Source of the DNA: Sphingomonas ginkgonis
GTDB taxonomy: Bacteria > Pseudomonadota > Alphaproteobacteria > Sphingomonadales > Sphingomonadaceae
Assembly (NCBI RefSeq): GCF_003970925.1
Contig: NZ_RWJF01000001.1
Coordinates: forward strand, 3,071,455 to 3,135,454
Reading direction: 5' to 3'
DNA length: 64,000 bases
Below the pieces are notes generated by a model. The model worked only from the letters and a program-made list of their open reading frames with translations. It ran no database searches and was not told where the DNA came from. Numbering within the stretch: position 1 is the first letter of the stretch; each line of letters begins with the position of its first letter. The position numbers and the translations under genes are program-made. Of this stretch, positions 53,366-61,211 are shown in pieces.

Positions 53366-55231
53366 ATGACGCAGGAACCCGCGCTCACAATCGTTCACGT
53401 CGTTCGCCAGTTCCACCCGGGTGTCGGGGGACTGGAGAACTTCGTCGAGCAGCTCGCCACTCGGCAGGTCGTCCGCGGCCACCGGGTGCGCGTGGTCACG
53501 CTCGATCGCATCTTCGATTCGGGCGAGAATGGCCCGCTTCCGCCGCGCGGCATGCTGCGTGGGGTAGAGATCGTGCGTGTCCCCTTTCGCGGGTCGCGCC
53601 GCTATCCGCTCGCACCGGGCGTGCTCCCGCATGTCCGCGACGCCGACGTGATCCATGTCCATGCGGTGGACTTCCTTTCCGACTATCTCGCCGCCACGGC
53701 GCCGATCCATCGCCGACCGATGGTGCTTACCACCCATGGCGGCTTCTTCCACACCCGCTTCGCGCAGAAGCTCAAGCGCGCCTGGTTCCACACCATCACC
53801 CGCGCTTCGCTGTGCCAATATGGCGCGGTGACCGCGTGCAGCGCCGAGGATGAACAAACGTTCAGGGGCATCACCGACGAGCGCCTGAAGCTGATCCCCA
53901 ATGCGGTCGACGTCGACAAGTTCGCCGGCGCGGCGAAGCGCGGCAGCCGCACCTTCATCTATTTCGGCCGGCTCGCTCCCAACAAGGAGCTGGAACGGGT
54001 GGTCGACTGGTTCGCCGGCTATGCCGGCGACCGCGCCGAGGCGCGCCTGCTGATCGCCGGCAAGCCCATGGGGGTCGACCCTGACGCGCTGCGCGAGCGG
54101 GCCCGTGCCGCCGGGATCGGCGAGCGGGTCGAGCTTCACCCCAGCCCGAGCGACGAGGAGCTTCGCGCGCTGATCGGCTGCAGCGGCCTCTATGTCTGCG
54201 CCTCCTCCTACGAGGGGTTCGGGCTGGCCGCGGTCGAGGGCGCCAGCGCGGGCCTGTTCCCGCTGCTCAGCGACATTCCGCCCTTCGCCGACACCATCGA
54301 CCGGCTCGGCTACGGCCTGCTGGTCGACTTCGCCGACCCGACGAGCTGGGCGGCCAGCCATTCGGCGCTCGATTCCGCCTATGCGCGCTTCACCGCCGAC
54401 CATGACGCCGCGGCGGTCGAGGCGGCGGTGGCGCCCTTCGCCTGGCCCGACGTGGTCGACCAGTTCGACGACGTCTATGACCGGGTGATCGGGCGGACCC
54501 GGCGCCGCATCGGCGCGGTGACGGTCGACGTCACCGACCGCCACTCGGCGGCGGCGCAGATCCTCTCCGCCGCGGCGCGCCGCCAGCCGCTGCTGGTCGG
54601 CTTCTGCAACGCGCACACCGCCAACCTCGCGCAGCGCGACCCCGCCCTCCGCGATGCGCTCGACGGCGCGCTGGTGCTCAACGACGGCTTTGGCGTCGAC
54701 ATCGCCAGCCGAGCGCTGTTCCGCCAGCCGTTCAAGGAGAACCTGAACGGCACCGACTTCACCCCCTTTCTGCTCGGCGAGACCGACCAGCCGCTCCGGC
54801 TGTTCCTGGTCGGCAGCAAGCCGGGGATTGCCGAGGAGGCCGCCGCGGTGCTCGAGAAGGGCTTCCGCAACGTCCGCGTGGTCGGTGTCCAGCACGGCTT
54901 CTTCCGCGACCAGGACAGCGCCGACTTGGTTCGCCGGATCCGCGCCTCGGGCGCCAACCTCGTTCTTCTCGGGATGGGCCAGCCGCGCCAGGAGATCTGG
55001 GGCAAGCGCCATGTCGCCGAGATCGGGGTCCCGGTCCTGTGCATCGGCGCGCTGCTGGACTTTTGCTCGGGACGGATTCCGCGCGCGCCGATGTCGGTCC
55101 GCAAGCTTCGCCTCGAATGGGCCTATCGCCTCGCGCACGAGCCGCGCCGGCTGTTCGGCCGCTACGTGGTCGGCAACCTCACCTTCCTGGCTCGGGCGAT
55201 GCGCCAGAAGGTCGCGGGGAGCCGCATATGA
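53366..55231 (+). CDS. Fused GT4 mannosyltransferase-like and GT26 (WecG/TagA/GumM) glycosyltransferase
   Basis: A 621-residue frame with two transferases. Residues 1 to about 375 are a GT4 enzyme with H-P-G-V-G-G-L-E-N near the start, P-N-A-V-D-V-D-K-F, and the nucleotide-sugar site S-S-Y-E-G-F-G-L-A-A-V-E, resembling GumH. Residues about 382-621 are a GT26 enzyme with L-N-D-G-F-G-V-D-I-A, N-G-T-D-F and L-G-M-G-Q-P-R-Q-E, resembling GumM. In xanthan assembly GumM adds the second glucose and GumH the following mannose, so the fusion would carry two consecutive steps in one polypeptide. The ATG at 53366 is the first in frame near the GT4 start. Confidence 0.9.
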   Translation: MTQEPALTIVHVVRQFHPGVGGLENFVEQLATRQVVRGHRVRVVTLDRIFDSGENGPLPPRGMLRGVEIVRVPFRGSRRYPLAPGVLPHVRDADVIHVHAVDFLSDYLAATAPIHRRPMVLTTHGGFFHTRFAQKLKRAWFHTITRASLCQYGAVTACSAEDEQTFRGITDERLKLIPNAVDVDKFAGAAKRGSRTFIYFGRLAPNKELERVVDWFAGYAGDRAEARLLIAGKPMGVDPDALRERARAAGIGERVELHPSPSDEELRALIGCSGLYVCASSYEGFGLAAVEGASAGLFPLLSDIPPFADTIDRLGYGLLVDFADPTSWAASHSALDSAYARFTADHDAAAVEAAVAPFAWPDVVDQFDDVYDRVIGRTRRRIGAVTVDVTDRHSAAAQILSAAARRQPLLVGFCNAHTANLAQRDPALRDALDGALVLNDGFGVDIASRALFRQPFKENLNGTDFTPFLLGETDQPLRLFLVGSKPGIAEEAAAVLEKGFRNVRVVGVQHGFFRDQDSADLVRRIRASGANLVLLGMGQPRQEIWGKRHVAEIGVPVLCIGALLDFCSGRIPRAPMSVRKLRLEWAYRLAHEPRRLFGRYVVGNLTFLARAMRQKVAGSRI

Positions 55232-55457
55232 TCATTTTGGGACAGGTCGGCGGACGATCCGCTCGCCTCGTCGCCGGAACTGCGCAAAAGCTGCATCGTT
55301 TCGGGAACTCGGATCGTCGAAGGGCAAGGTATGCCCGCCGCCGCGTTGGTCGCTTCTCTTCCGCGGTGCGTTGGCGCCGCCCGGTCGGGGGCACCGGGGC
55401 GTCGGCGTGGAACCAGGCACCGGCTGACGGACAACGGCGGCGGGGGGCAACGAACTT

Positions 55458-56777
55458 ATGAAATGGTATTCAACGGTGACCCAGTTCGCAGCCGAACGTT
55501 TCAACAATGCCGGTGATCCGGACAGCAACGTGGAGACTCCACCCTTGGCCGCCGCTCCTGTCGCAGAAGACATCCTGCCGATGGCGCGACCCGCAGAGCC
55601 GGGCACCGCGCTGGCGTCGCTCGCACGGATGGGCGAAAGCCGTCTCGACCGCATCTACACCGCGTTCGACGTCTCGCAGCCGGTCGGCGAGCCGGGCGAC
55701 CTGCGCGGCCGCGAGGACGAGGTCGAAGCCCTGCTCAGCGGCGTTCTCTACCGCCGCAACCACGGCATCGTCTCGGGCCCGCGCGGCTCGGGCAAGACCT
55801 CACTGGTCCGGGTGTTCGGCATGTACGCCGACCAGCAGGGCATCGTCGTCCTCTACTCGGCATGCGACGACGGGACGACTTTCGGCCAGCTGATGCGCTC
55901 CTACCTCGAGCAGATCCCCTTCTCGTCGGTCGACGCCGACGCGGTGAAGGCGTTCGAGCAGCGCGTGCTCGAGTTCGACACCGACAGCACGCCGCATCAG
56001 GCGGTGACGATCATGTCGATGGTCCGCTACAGCCAGGTCATCGTCGTTCTCGACGAGTTCGACCGGATCAGCGACCCCGACCTCCACTGGAAGCTGAGTT
56101 CGCTGTTCAAGCTGATCTCCGACGCGCGCCTGCCGGTACGCTTCGTGCTCGTCGGCGGCCGCTCGGTGTTCGCCGACGTCGTTCAGGGCCACCCTTCGCT
56201 GATCCGCCACGTCACCCGCGTCTCGACCTCGCCGCTCACCGCGGAGTCGATCGACGCGCTGCTCGACCAGTGCTCGAGCCGGTGCGGGATGAGCTTCGAC
56301 CAGGACGCCCGGACCATGCTCGAGCGCGTCTCGTGCGGCTCGCCCTATCACGCCCGCCTGTTCGGGATGCACAGCGCGATCTGTGCCGACCAGCAGGGCG
56401 ACACGGTGATCACCGAGGTGCACGTCATCTCCGGCCTTCGCCAGGCGTTCGTCGAGTGGGCCTCGTTCAACGAGGAAGACGCCGCGATCTTCCGAGCGCT
56501 CGCTGCCGGTCGCTCCGGCAACCCCGGCCCGTACGTCAAGGTCGCCCGCCGACTGGCGTTCGGCGGCGAGGCGGACCATGTCGACGGCCGCGACCACACC
56601 CTCCCGACCATCGAGCCGGGCCTCGTCGAAGGGTTCGGCAAGGCACTGGTGATCGACGGCGAAAGCGTCTCCTTCCGCGATTCCACCGCCCCCGAATTCT
56701 TCATCGCGCTGGTCGAACTCGTCCACCGCGACACGCTCAAGGAGCGGCCCGCCCGCAAGGACCGTCAGAATGTATAG
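55458..56777 (+). CDS. AAA ATPase (Orc1/Cdc6- or ExeA-like) in the EPS operon
   Basis: A 439-residue ATPase. After a variable N-terminus of about 60 residues it has R-G-R-E-D-E-V-E, a Walker A motif G-P-R-G-S-G-K-T at 107-114, and Walker B V-I-V-V-L-D-E-F-D at 194-202. A sensor region F-V-L-V-G-G-R-S follows, then a helical lid and a C-terminal winged-helix-like part. The fold resembles the AAA_16/Orc1 class. No transmembrane helix is visible. Its 3' end overlaps the Wzz-like gene by eight bases, so it is co-translated with the export machinery, where such an ATPase is not a usual component. Role unknown. Confidence 0.85.
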   Translation: MKWYSTVTQFAAERFNNAGDPDSNVETPPLAAAPVAEDILPMARPAEPGTALASLARMGESRLDRIYTAFDVSQPVGEPGDLRGREDEVEALLSGVLYRRNHGIVSGPRGSGKTSLVRVFGMYADQQGIVVLYSACDDGTTFGQLMRSYLEQIPFSSVDADAVKAFEQRVLEFDTDSTPHQAVTIMSMVRYSQVIVVLDEFDRISDPDLHWKLSSLFKLISDARLPVRFVLVGGRSVFADVVQGHPSLIRHVTRVSTSPLTAESIDALLDQCSSRCGMSFDQDARTMLERVSCGSPYHARLFGMHSAICADQQGDTVITEVHVISGLRQAFVEWASFNEEDAAIFRALAAGRSGNPGPYVKVARRLAFGGEADHVDGRDHTLPTIEPGLVEGFGKALVIDGESVSFRDSTAPEFFIALVELVHRDTLKERPARKDRQNV

Positions 56778-58197
56778 CTTTCTCGATTGGATCGACGCGG
56801 TCCGCTACCGTTGGAAGCTCGTGGCGCTGGTAACCGGCGTTATCGGCCTGCTGGCGATCCTCTACATCGGCACCGCGCCGCGCAAATATACCGCGTCGGC
56901 CAGCCTGCTGCTCGACAGCCGCGCGCCCGACCCGATCAAGGCCGAGGACAACCCGCTGTCGCCGGACCAGACGCGCAACGCGATGGCAACCCAGGCCGAC
57001 CTCATCCGCTCGCCCAACGTCGCCACCCAGGCGGCGGTGATTGCCGGCTATGACAAGAACCCGGGCTATGTGCAGGCCTGGCAGAAGCAGACCTCCGGCC
57101 GCCAGCCCTACGGCGACTGGCTGGCGCAGGTCATGCTCGGCCAGCTCTCGGTCACGCCGGGCAAGGACACCGACATCCTCGAGATCCGCGGCACCGCCAA
57201 GAACGCCAAGGACGCGGCGCAGATCGCCAACGCCTTCGCGCAGGCGTCAGTCGACTCGCAGTACAGGCTCCGCACCCAGCCCGCGCGCGCCTATTCCAAC
57301 TGGCTCGCCGGGCAGCTGACTCAGGCCAAGGGCCGGGTCATCGAGGCGCAGAACACGCTCAGCGACTTCGTCAAGCAGACCGGGATCACCAACGACAACG
57401 CGATGTCGACCGAGGGCACGCAGATGGCCGAGATGGTCACTCAGCTCGCCTCAGCCGAAGCCAAGTCGGCAGCCGCCCGCCAGTCCAACTTCTCCGGCGC
57501 CCAGGCGCGCGGCGACGCCGAGCGCAGCCAGGTCGTGCAGGGCATCCGCCAGCAGATCTCGGAGACGAGCGGCAAGCTGGCCGATCTACAGGCGATGTTC
57601 GGTCCCGACTATCCGGACGTGAAGCGGACCCAGGCCCAGCTCTCGACGCTTCAGTCCAAGCTCAACTCGGAACTGTCCAACGCGTCGGGCACCTTCAGCG
57701 GTTCGCGCAACGCCGAGGCAGCGGCCGAGCGCGCGGCGGCGGCGGCGAGCGAGAACCGGCTCCGCTCGCTGACCTCGCAGCAGAATGCGCGGATGATGAA
57801 GATGGGCACCAACTTCGCCCAGTATAACCGGCTTAAGAACGAGTTCGACACCGCGCAGCGCAACTACAACGACCTCGACCAGCGGCTCACCCGCATGCGG
57901 CTGCAGGGCAATGTCCCGCTGACCGACGTGCAGGTGCTCGACCATGCCTCGCCGCCGCTGTTCCCGAGCTCGCCCAAGGTCGGCATGACGATGCTGCTCG
58001 CGCTGCTGCTCGGCGCCATCCTCGGCACCATCGCAGCGATCGTGCTCGAGTTTATCAACCCGCGGGTCCGCAGCTGGGGCGGCATCGAGCGCCGCCTCGG
58101 GGTTCAGGTCGTCGGCCGCATCGCGCTGCCGCGGCCCGGCCCGGTGGCGATCTCCGGCCCGGCCGGCCCGCGCCTCCTCGAAGGAGCATCCAGCTGA
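56770..58197 (+). CDS. Polysaccharide chain-length/copolymerase protein, Wzz/GumC type
   Basis: A 475-residue inner-membrane protein: helix one at about 15-36, a large periplasmic region (about 40-400) with a long coiled coil and the R-x-Y-x-A-S-A-S-L motif near 40-47, and helix two at about 401-428, followed by a short cytosolic tail. There is no kinase domain; the next gene supplies a separate kinase-like partner. A P-x-x-P-x-x-P-S-S-P-K-V motif precedes helix two as in PCP-2 proteins. The start overlaps the AAA ATPase and the stop shares a base with the kinase-like gene. Confidence 0.92.
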   Translation: MYSFLDWIDAVRYRWKLVALVTGVIGLLAILYIGTAPRKYTASASLLLDSRAPDPIKAEDNPLSPDQTRNAMATQADLIRSPNVATQAAVIAGYDKNPGYVQAWQKQTSGRQPYGDWLAQVMLGQLSVTPGKDTDILEIRGTAKNAKDAAQIANAFAQASVDSQYRLRTQPARAYSNWLAGQLTQAKGRVIEAQNTLSDFVKQTGITNDNAMSTEGTQMAEMVTQLASAEAKSAAARQSNFSGAQARGDAERSQVVQGIRQQISETSGKLADLQAMFGPDYPDVKRTQAQLSTLQSKLNSELSNASGTFSGSRNAEAAAERAAAAASENRLRSLTSQQNARMMKMGTNFAQYNRLKNEFDTAQRNYNDLDQRLTRMRLQGNVPLTDVQVLDHASPPLFPSSPKVGMTMLLALLLGAILGTIAAIVLEFINPRVRSWGGIERRLGVQVVGRIALPRPGPVAISGPAGPRLLEGASS

Positions 58198-58919
58198 TGC
58201 GTCTCCAGACCAGCAAGCTGGTTCCGGCACAGCGGGGCAGCGATCGCGCCCTCTTCCCCGAACGCTCGCTCGACGCCCGCGGCGTGGCCGCGCAGGCCAA
58301 CGAGGAAGCCGAGGGTCTCGCCCGGCCGCTCACCCCCGAGTTCGTCGGCGAGCTCCGCAACCTCCTGACCACGCTCGCCAAGGGCCATGCGGTCCAGCGC
58401 ACCCCGCACCGGATCGCGGTCAGCGGCGCCCAGGCGGAAGCCGACGCGCCGTTCATCACCGCGAGCCTCGCCATCACCTGCGCCGGCAGCGGCTATCGCG
58501 TGCTGCTGGTCGACGCCGGGCTCGACCGCCCGCGGCTTCACGACAGTTTCGCGCTGTCGCCCAGCCCCGGCGTTACCGAGCTGTTATCGAGCCTCGAGCC
58601 GCCGCACCTGTTCGTCCAGCCGACCTCGGTTCCCAACCTGTCGCTGATCGGCGCCGGTGCGCCCGTCGCCAACTATTCGAGCCTGCTCTCGCGCGAGCGG
58701 CTGTTCCACCGGATCGAACCGCTGGCCAACCGCTTCGAATATATCATCGTCGCCTGCGGCAGCCTGCCGCCCTCGCTGGTCGGCCGCGTTGCCGGCGGCG
58801 CGGACAGCGTCATCCTCGCGGTGAAGGAGAATGTCTCCTCGCTGCGCGACCTGTCGAGCGTGGTCGAGGTGCTCGACCGCGAGGGGATCGCAAACCCCGC
58901 GGTGCTGATGGTCAGCTGA
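58197..58919 (+). CDS. CpsD/BY-kinase-like protein with degenerate Walker A
   Basis: A 240-residue protein with the fold order of the cytosolic domain of bacterial tyrosine kinases. The Walker A' motif is recognisable, V-L-L-V-D-A-G-L-D-R-P at residues 102-112. But the expected Walker A (G-x-G-K-S/T) is replaced by V-S-G-A-Q-A-E-A-D-A-P at 75-85, with no lysine. The Walker B region reads Y-I-I-V-A-C-G-S-L-P, lacking the usual aspartate. The C-terminus has no tyrosine cluster. It is probably an inactive regulatory partner of the Wzz-like protein, whose stop overlaps its start by one base. Confidence 0.85.
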   Translation: MRLQTSKLVPAQRGSDRALFPERSLDARGVAAQANEEAEGLARPLTPEFVGELRNLLTTLAKGHAVQRTPHRIAVSGAQAEADAPFITASLAITCAGSGYRVLLVDAGLDRPRLHDSFALSPSPGVTELLSSLEPPHLFVQPTSVPNLSLIGAGAPVANYSSLLSRERLFHRIEPLANRFEYIIVACGSLPPSLVGRVAGGADSVILAVKENVSSLRDLSSVVEVLDREGIANPAVLMVS

Positions 58920-59188
58920 CCGGTCGGGGTCCGGCCGAGCGCCGGGTTCCGCCCAGTCTTTTCCCCTGCCGCCCCGCCGCTGCTCGGCGAGCGCTCCAAC
59001 CTTCCCGCCGTGCTCTCGCCGTCGAACAGGGCCGAACTCCCGCAGAACTTCCTGCCAACCGCCCCCCCCCCCACCTTCGCTGTCGCTCGACGGCTGCCAG
59101 CATGCCCTCGGCACGCAGCCGCAGGAACCGCGTTCCGCTCGCCGCGCCTGCTAAGGGATGCCGGCGCCCTCCCGCCCGCGCGACGCAC
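58920..59188. other. Non-coding gap with an 11-C tract
   Basis: Together with the following terminator this forms the 326-base gap between the convergent BY-kinase-like and sugar-phosphate transferase genes. I see no supportable gene in it. It contains a homopolymer of eleven C at 59062-59072, unusual for the window. Confidence 0.6.
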
Positions 59189-59214
59189 AAAAAAAGGGGC
59201 CGTCGGACGGCCCC
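59189..59214 (-). terminator. Rho-independent terminator of the initiating transferase gene
   Basis: GGGGCCGTC at 59196-59204 pairs with GACGGCCCC at 59206-59214. Read on the minus strand it is followed by seven T (59195-59189). It lies 32 bases after the stop of the polyprenyl-phosphate transferase gene. Confidence 0.85.
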
Positions 59215-59245
59215 TTCCAGTTCGTCCCGGACGTCCCGCCCGGCC

Positions 59246-60643
59246 TCAATAGGCCTCGGAGTGAACGACCACGCGCAGGGTGCGCACCAGGATCGAGATG
59301 TCCCGCCAGATCGACCAGCCGGACAGATATTCGAGATCGGCCTGCAGCCGCGAGGTCAGGTGCTCGCGGGTGTGGGTAGCGCCGCGGAAGCCGCGGACCT
59401 GGGCCAGCCCGGTGATCCCCGGCTTGATCGCGTGGCGCTGCCAATAGCGCTCGTCGACGTGCCAGAAGAGGCGGTCGCCGGCGAGCGAGCCCAACGCGTG
59501 CGGGCGCGGCCCGACGATGCTCATCGAGCCGAGCACCACGTTGAGCAGCTGCGGCAGCTCGTCGAGGCTGGTGCGGCGCAGGATCCGCCCGACGCGGGTG
59601 ACCCGGTCGTCGTCGCGGCTGGCCGACCGGTTGCCGTGGATGTCGGTCCGCTCGTTCCGCATGCTGCGGAACTTGAGGATGTTGAACATGGTGTTGCCCT
59701 GGCCGACGCGCGGCTGCTTGAACAACACCGGGCCGCGGCTCTCGAGTTTGATCGCCAGCGCGATGCCGAGCAGCACCGGGGCGATGAACAGCAGCAGCGG
59801 CAGGCTGATCGCAAGATCGAGCGCGCGCTTGGCCAGCCGCTGGCGGGCGTTGAGCGGGCCCGACGAGACCACCAGGGTGGTGTGACCGTCTACCTTGGAC
59901 ACGCCCAGCGGCGCGAGATGGTCGAAGTCGCTCGACAGGACCTCGCCCTGGATGCCGGTGCACTTGAGCATCTGCGACCACTGCGGGGCGGTGTCCGCCG
60001 GGCAGGCGACGACCACGCGGTCGGCGCCCTGAAGCATTTCGGCGAAATGGATCTGCGCCGCGGCGTCGCTCGGAGTCGGGGTCAGCCGCTCGGTCGCCGC
60101 ATCGACGACCAGAAAGCCGTCGCGCTCGCGAATTCCGCTACGATCGCTGAGCAGGATCTCGGTGGTGAACTGGCCATGGTGGCGGCGGCGGAGCGCATCG
60201 CCGACCAGCTGGCGGACGATGGTCACCGCGCCGGTCGCGAGCAGCAGCGAAGTGCCGGTCATGATGCGCGACAGGCGCTGGTCGACCTTTAGGAAGAAGA
60301 ACAGCAGGAACAGCATCGCGAAGGCGAGCAGCACCGAGCCGACCGCGCGGGCGACGCCGCGGCTCGGGTGGCGGAGCACGTCCAGCGAATAGGCACCAGT
60401 GGAAACGGCGGACAGAAGGAACAATGCGGTGACCGATGCGGTCACCCCCGCCCAGCCGTCGACGAACACCGATCCGAAGCGAACCCCGCCGGCGATGGCG
60501 AAGGAAGCCAGGATGCACGCGCAGTCGAGCGCCATCAGCAGCGCGTAGAGCCGCAATCGTAGCGGCCGCTTCGCGACACGAGCGAAGGGAGCCGCCCGCT
60601 GAGGGGCACTCCAACGATTCATTTGCACTTCCACGCCGTACAT
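59246..60643 (-). CDS. Undecaprenyl-phosphate glucose phosphotransferase, WcaJ/GumD type
   Basis: A 465-residue polyisoprenyl-phosphate hexose-1-phosphate transferase that starts EPS repeat assembly on the inner membrane. Four N-terminal helices (about 25-130) are followed by a CoA-binding-like domain (about 150-270), a fifth helix near 280-300 and the C-terminal catalytic domain. That domain has K-R-A-L-D-L-A, L-F-K-Q-P-R-V-G, the R-T-S-L-D-E-L-P-Q motif and S-I-V-G-P-R-P. Glucose is the likeliest sugar given the gum-like neighbours; galactose is possible. The ATG at 60643 is used; Met8 (base 60622) is an alternative. Upstream is an AT-rich promoter region with direct repeats; a strong terminator follows. 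Confidence 0.9.
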   Translation of the reverse strand: MYGVEVQMNRWSAPQRAAPFARVAKRPLRLRLYALLMALDCACILASFAIAGGVRFGSVFVDGWAGVTASVTALFLLSAVSTGAYSLDVLRHPSRGVARAVGSVLLAFAMLFLLFFFLKVDQRLSRIMTGTSLLLATGAVTIVRQLVGDALRRRHHGQFTTEILLSDRSGIRERDGFLVVDAATERLTPTPSDAAAQIHFAEMLQGADRVVVACPADTAPQWSQMLKCTGIQGEVLSSDFDHLAPLGVSKVDGHTTLVVSSGPLNARQRLAKRALDLAISLPLLLFIAPVLLGIALAIKLESRGPVLFKQPRVGQGNTMFNILKFRSMRNERTDIHGNRSASRDDDRVTRVGRILRRTSLDELPQLLNVVLGSMSIVGPRPHALGSLAGDRLFWHVDERYWQRHAIKPGITGLAQVRGFRGATHTREHLTSRLQADLEYLSGWSIWRDISILVRTLRVVVHSEAY

Positions 60644-60700
60644 AACGCCTGACCCCTAGATGGGTCCCACTTGGTAAAAAAATTATTAACCCGTTATATA

Positions 60701-60720
60701 TTCACGAATCGTTCACGAAT
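60701..60720. promoter_or_regulatory. Two 9-bp direct repeats upstream of the initiating transferase
   Basis: TTCACGAAT occurs at 60701-60709 and again at 60712-60720, so with an 11-base period, about one helical turn. They adjoin an AT-rich stretch (60676-60700, with TATAAC-like hexamers on the minus strand) about 60 bases before the GumD-like start. This is the geometry of an operator for a protein binding one face of the DNA. Confidence 0.45.
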
Positions 60721-60875
60721 GGGACAACAAGGTTTTGGCGGAAAGGCGGCCTGTCGCACGGCCGGGCAGCCGGTCAGCAACAACCGCTTGCGGTTTGATT
60801 CAACGAACGGGAACACCGGCCCGCGCAGGGCGCGCCGGTTCGAACGGCTGCCTGGGCCGCCCCTTCGCGGGGAGC

Positions 60876-60998
60876 CTAGCGGATCGTGAGAAGAAGCGCT
60901 GCCCAGATCACCAGGCTGGCCAGCATGCAGGCGCCCAGCCCGCGGACATAGCTCGCCGAAACGAGATCGGGAACGACTTCGATTTTCTCGTGCTTCAT
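60876..60998 (-). CDS. Small single-helix membrane protein (40 aa)
   Basis: A 40-codon gene. A GGGAGGG ribosome site lies five bases before the ATG at 60998 on the minus strand, which strongly supports translation. The protein starts Met-Lys-His-Glu-Lys-Ile-Glu-Val-Val, has a short linker and one hydrophobic helix (about 21-38) ending Thr-Ile-Arg. It lies within the EPS locus between the divergent polymerase gene and the initiating transferase. I recognise no family; a small regulator of a membrane EPS enzyme is possible but is inference only. Confidence 0.62.
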   Translation of the reverse strand: MKHEKIEVVPDLVSASYVRGLGACMLASLVIWAALLLTIR

Positions 60999-61211
60999 GG
61001 CACCCTCCCGTGGTCTCGTCTGGTCTCTTTGTGGACCGGTACGAACCACCTCCCAAAGGAGATGACTATTCCCGCAGACGAGCAGTTACAAGGGGCAATG
61101 AAGAGATATGGTTGACGAAGGGTTAAGCTCGTCGACGCACCGGAACGGCACAGCGGATTTCCGGCGCGCCGGCGCCGCAACCTTTCCGCCCCGCGGGACT
61201 TACGTCGGCAG

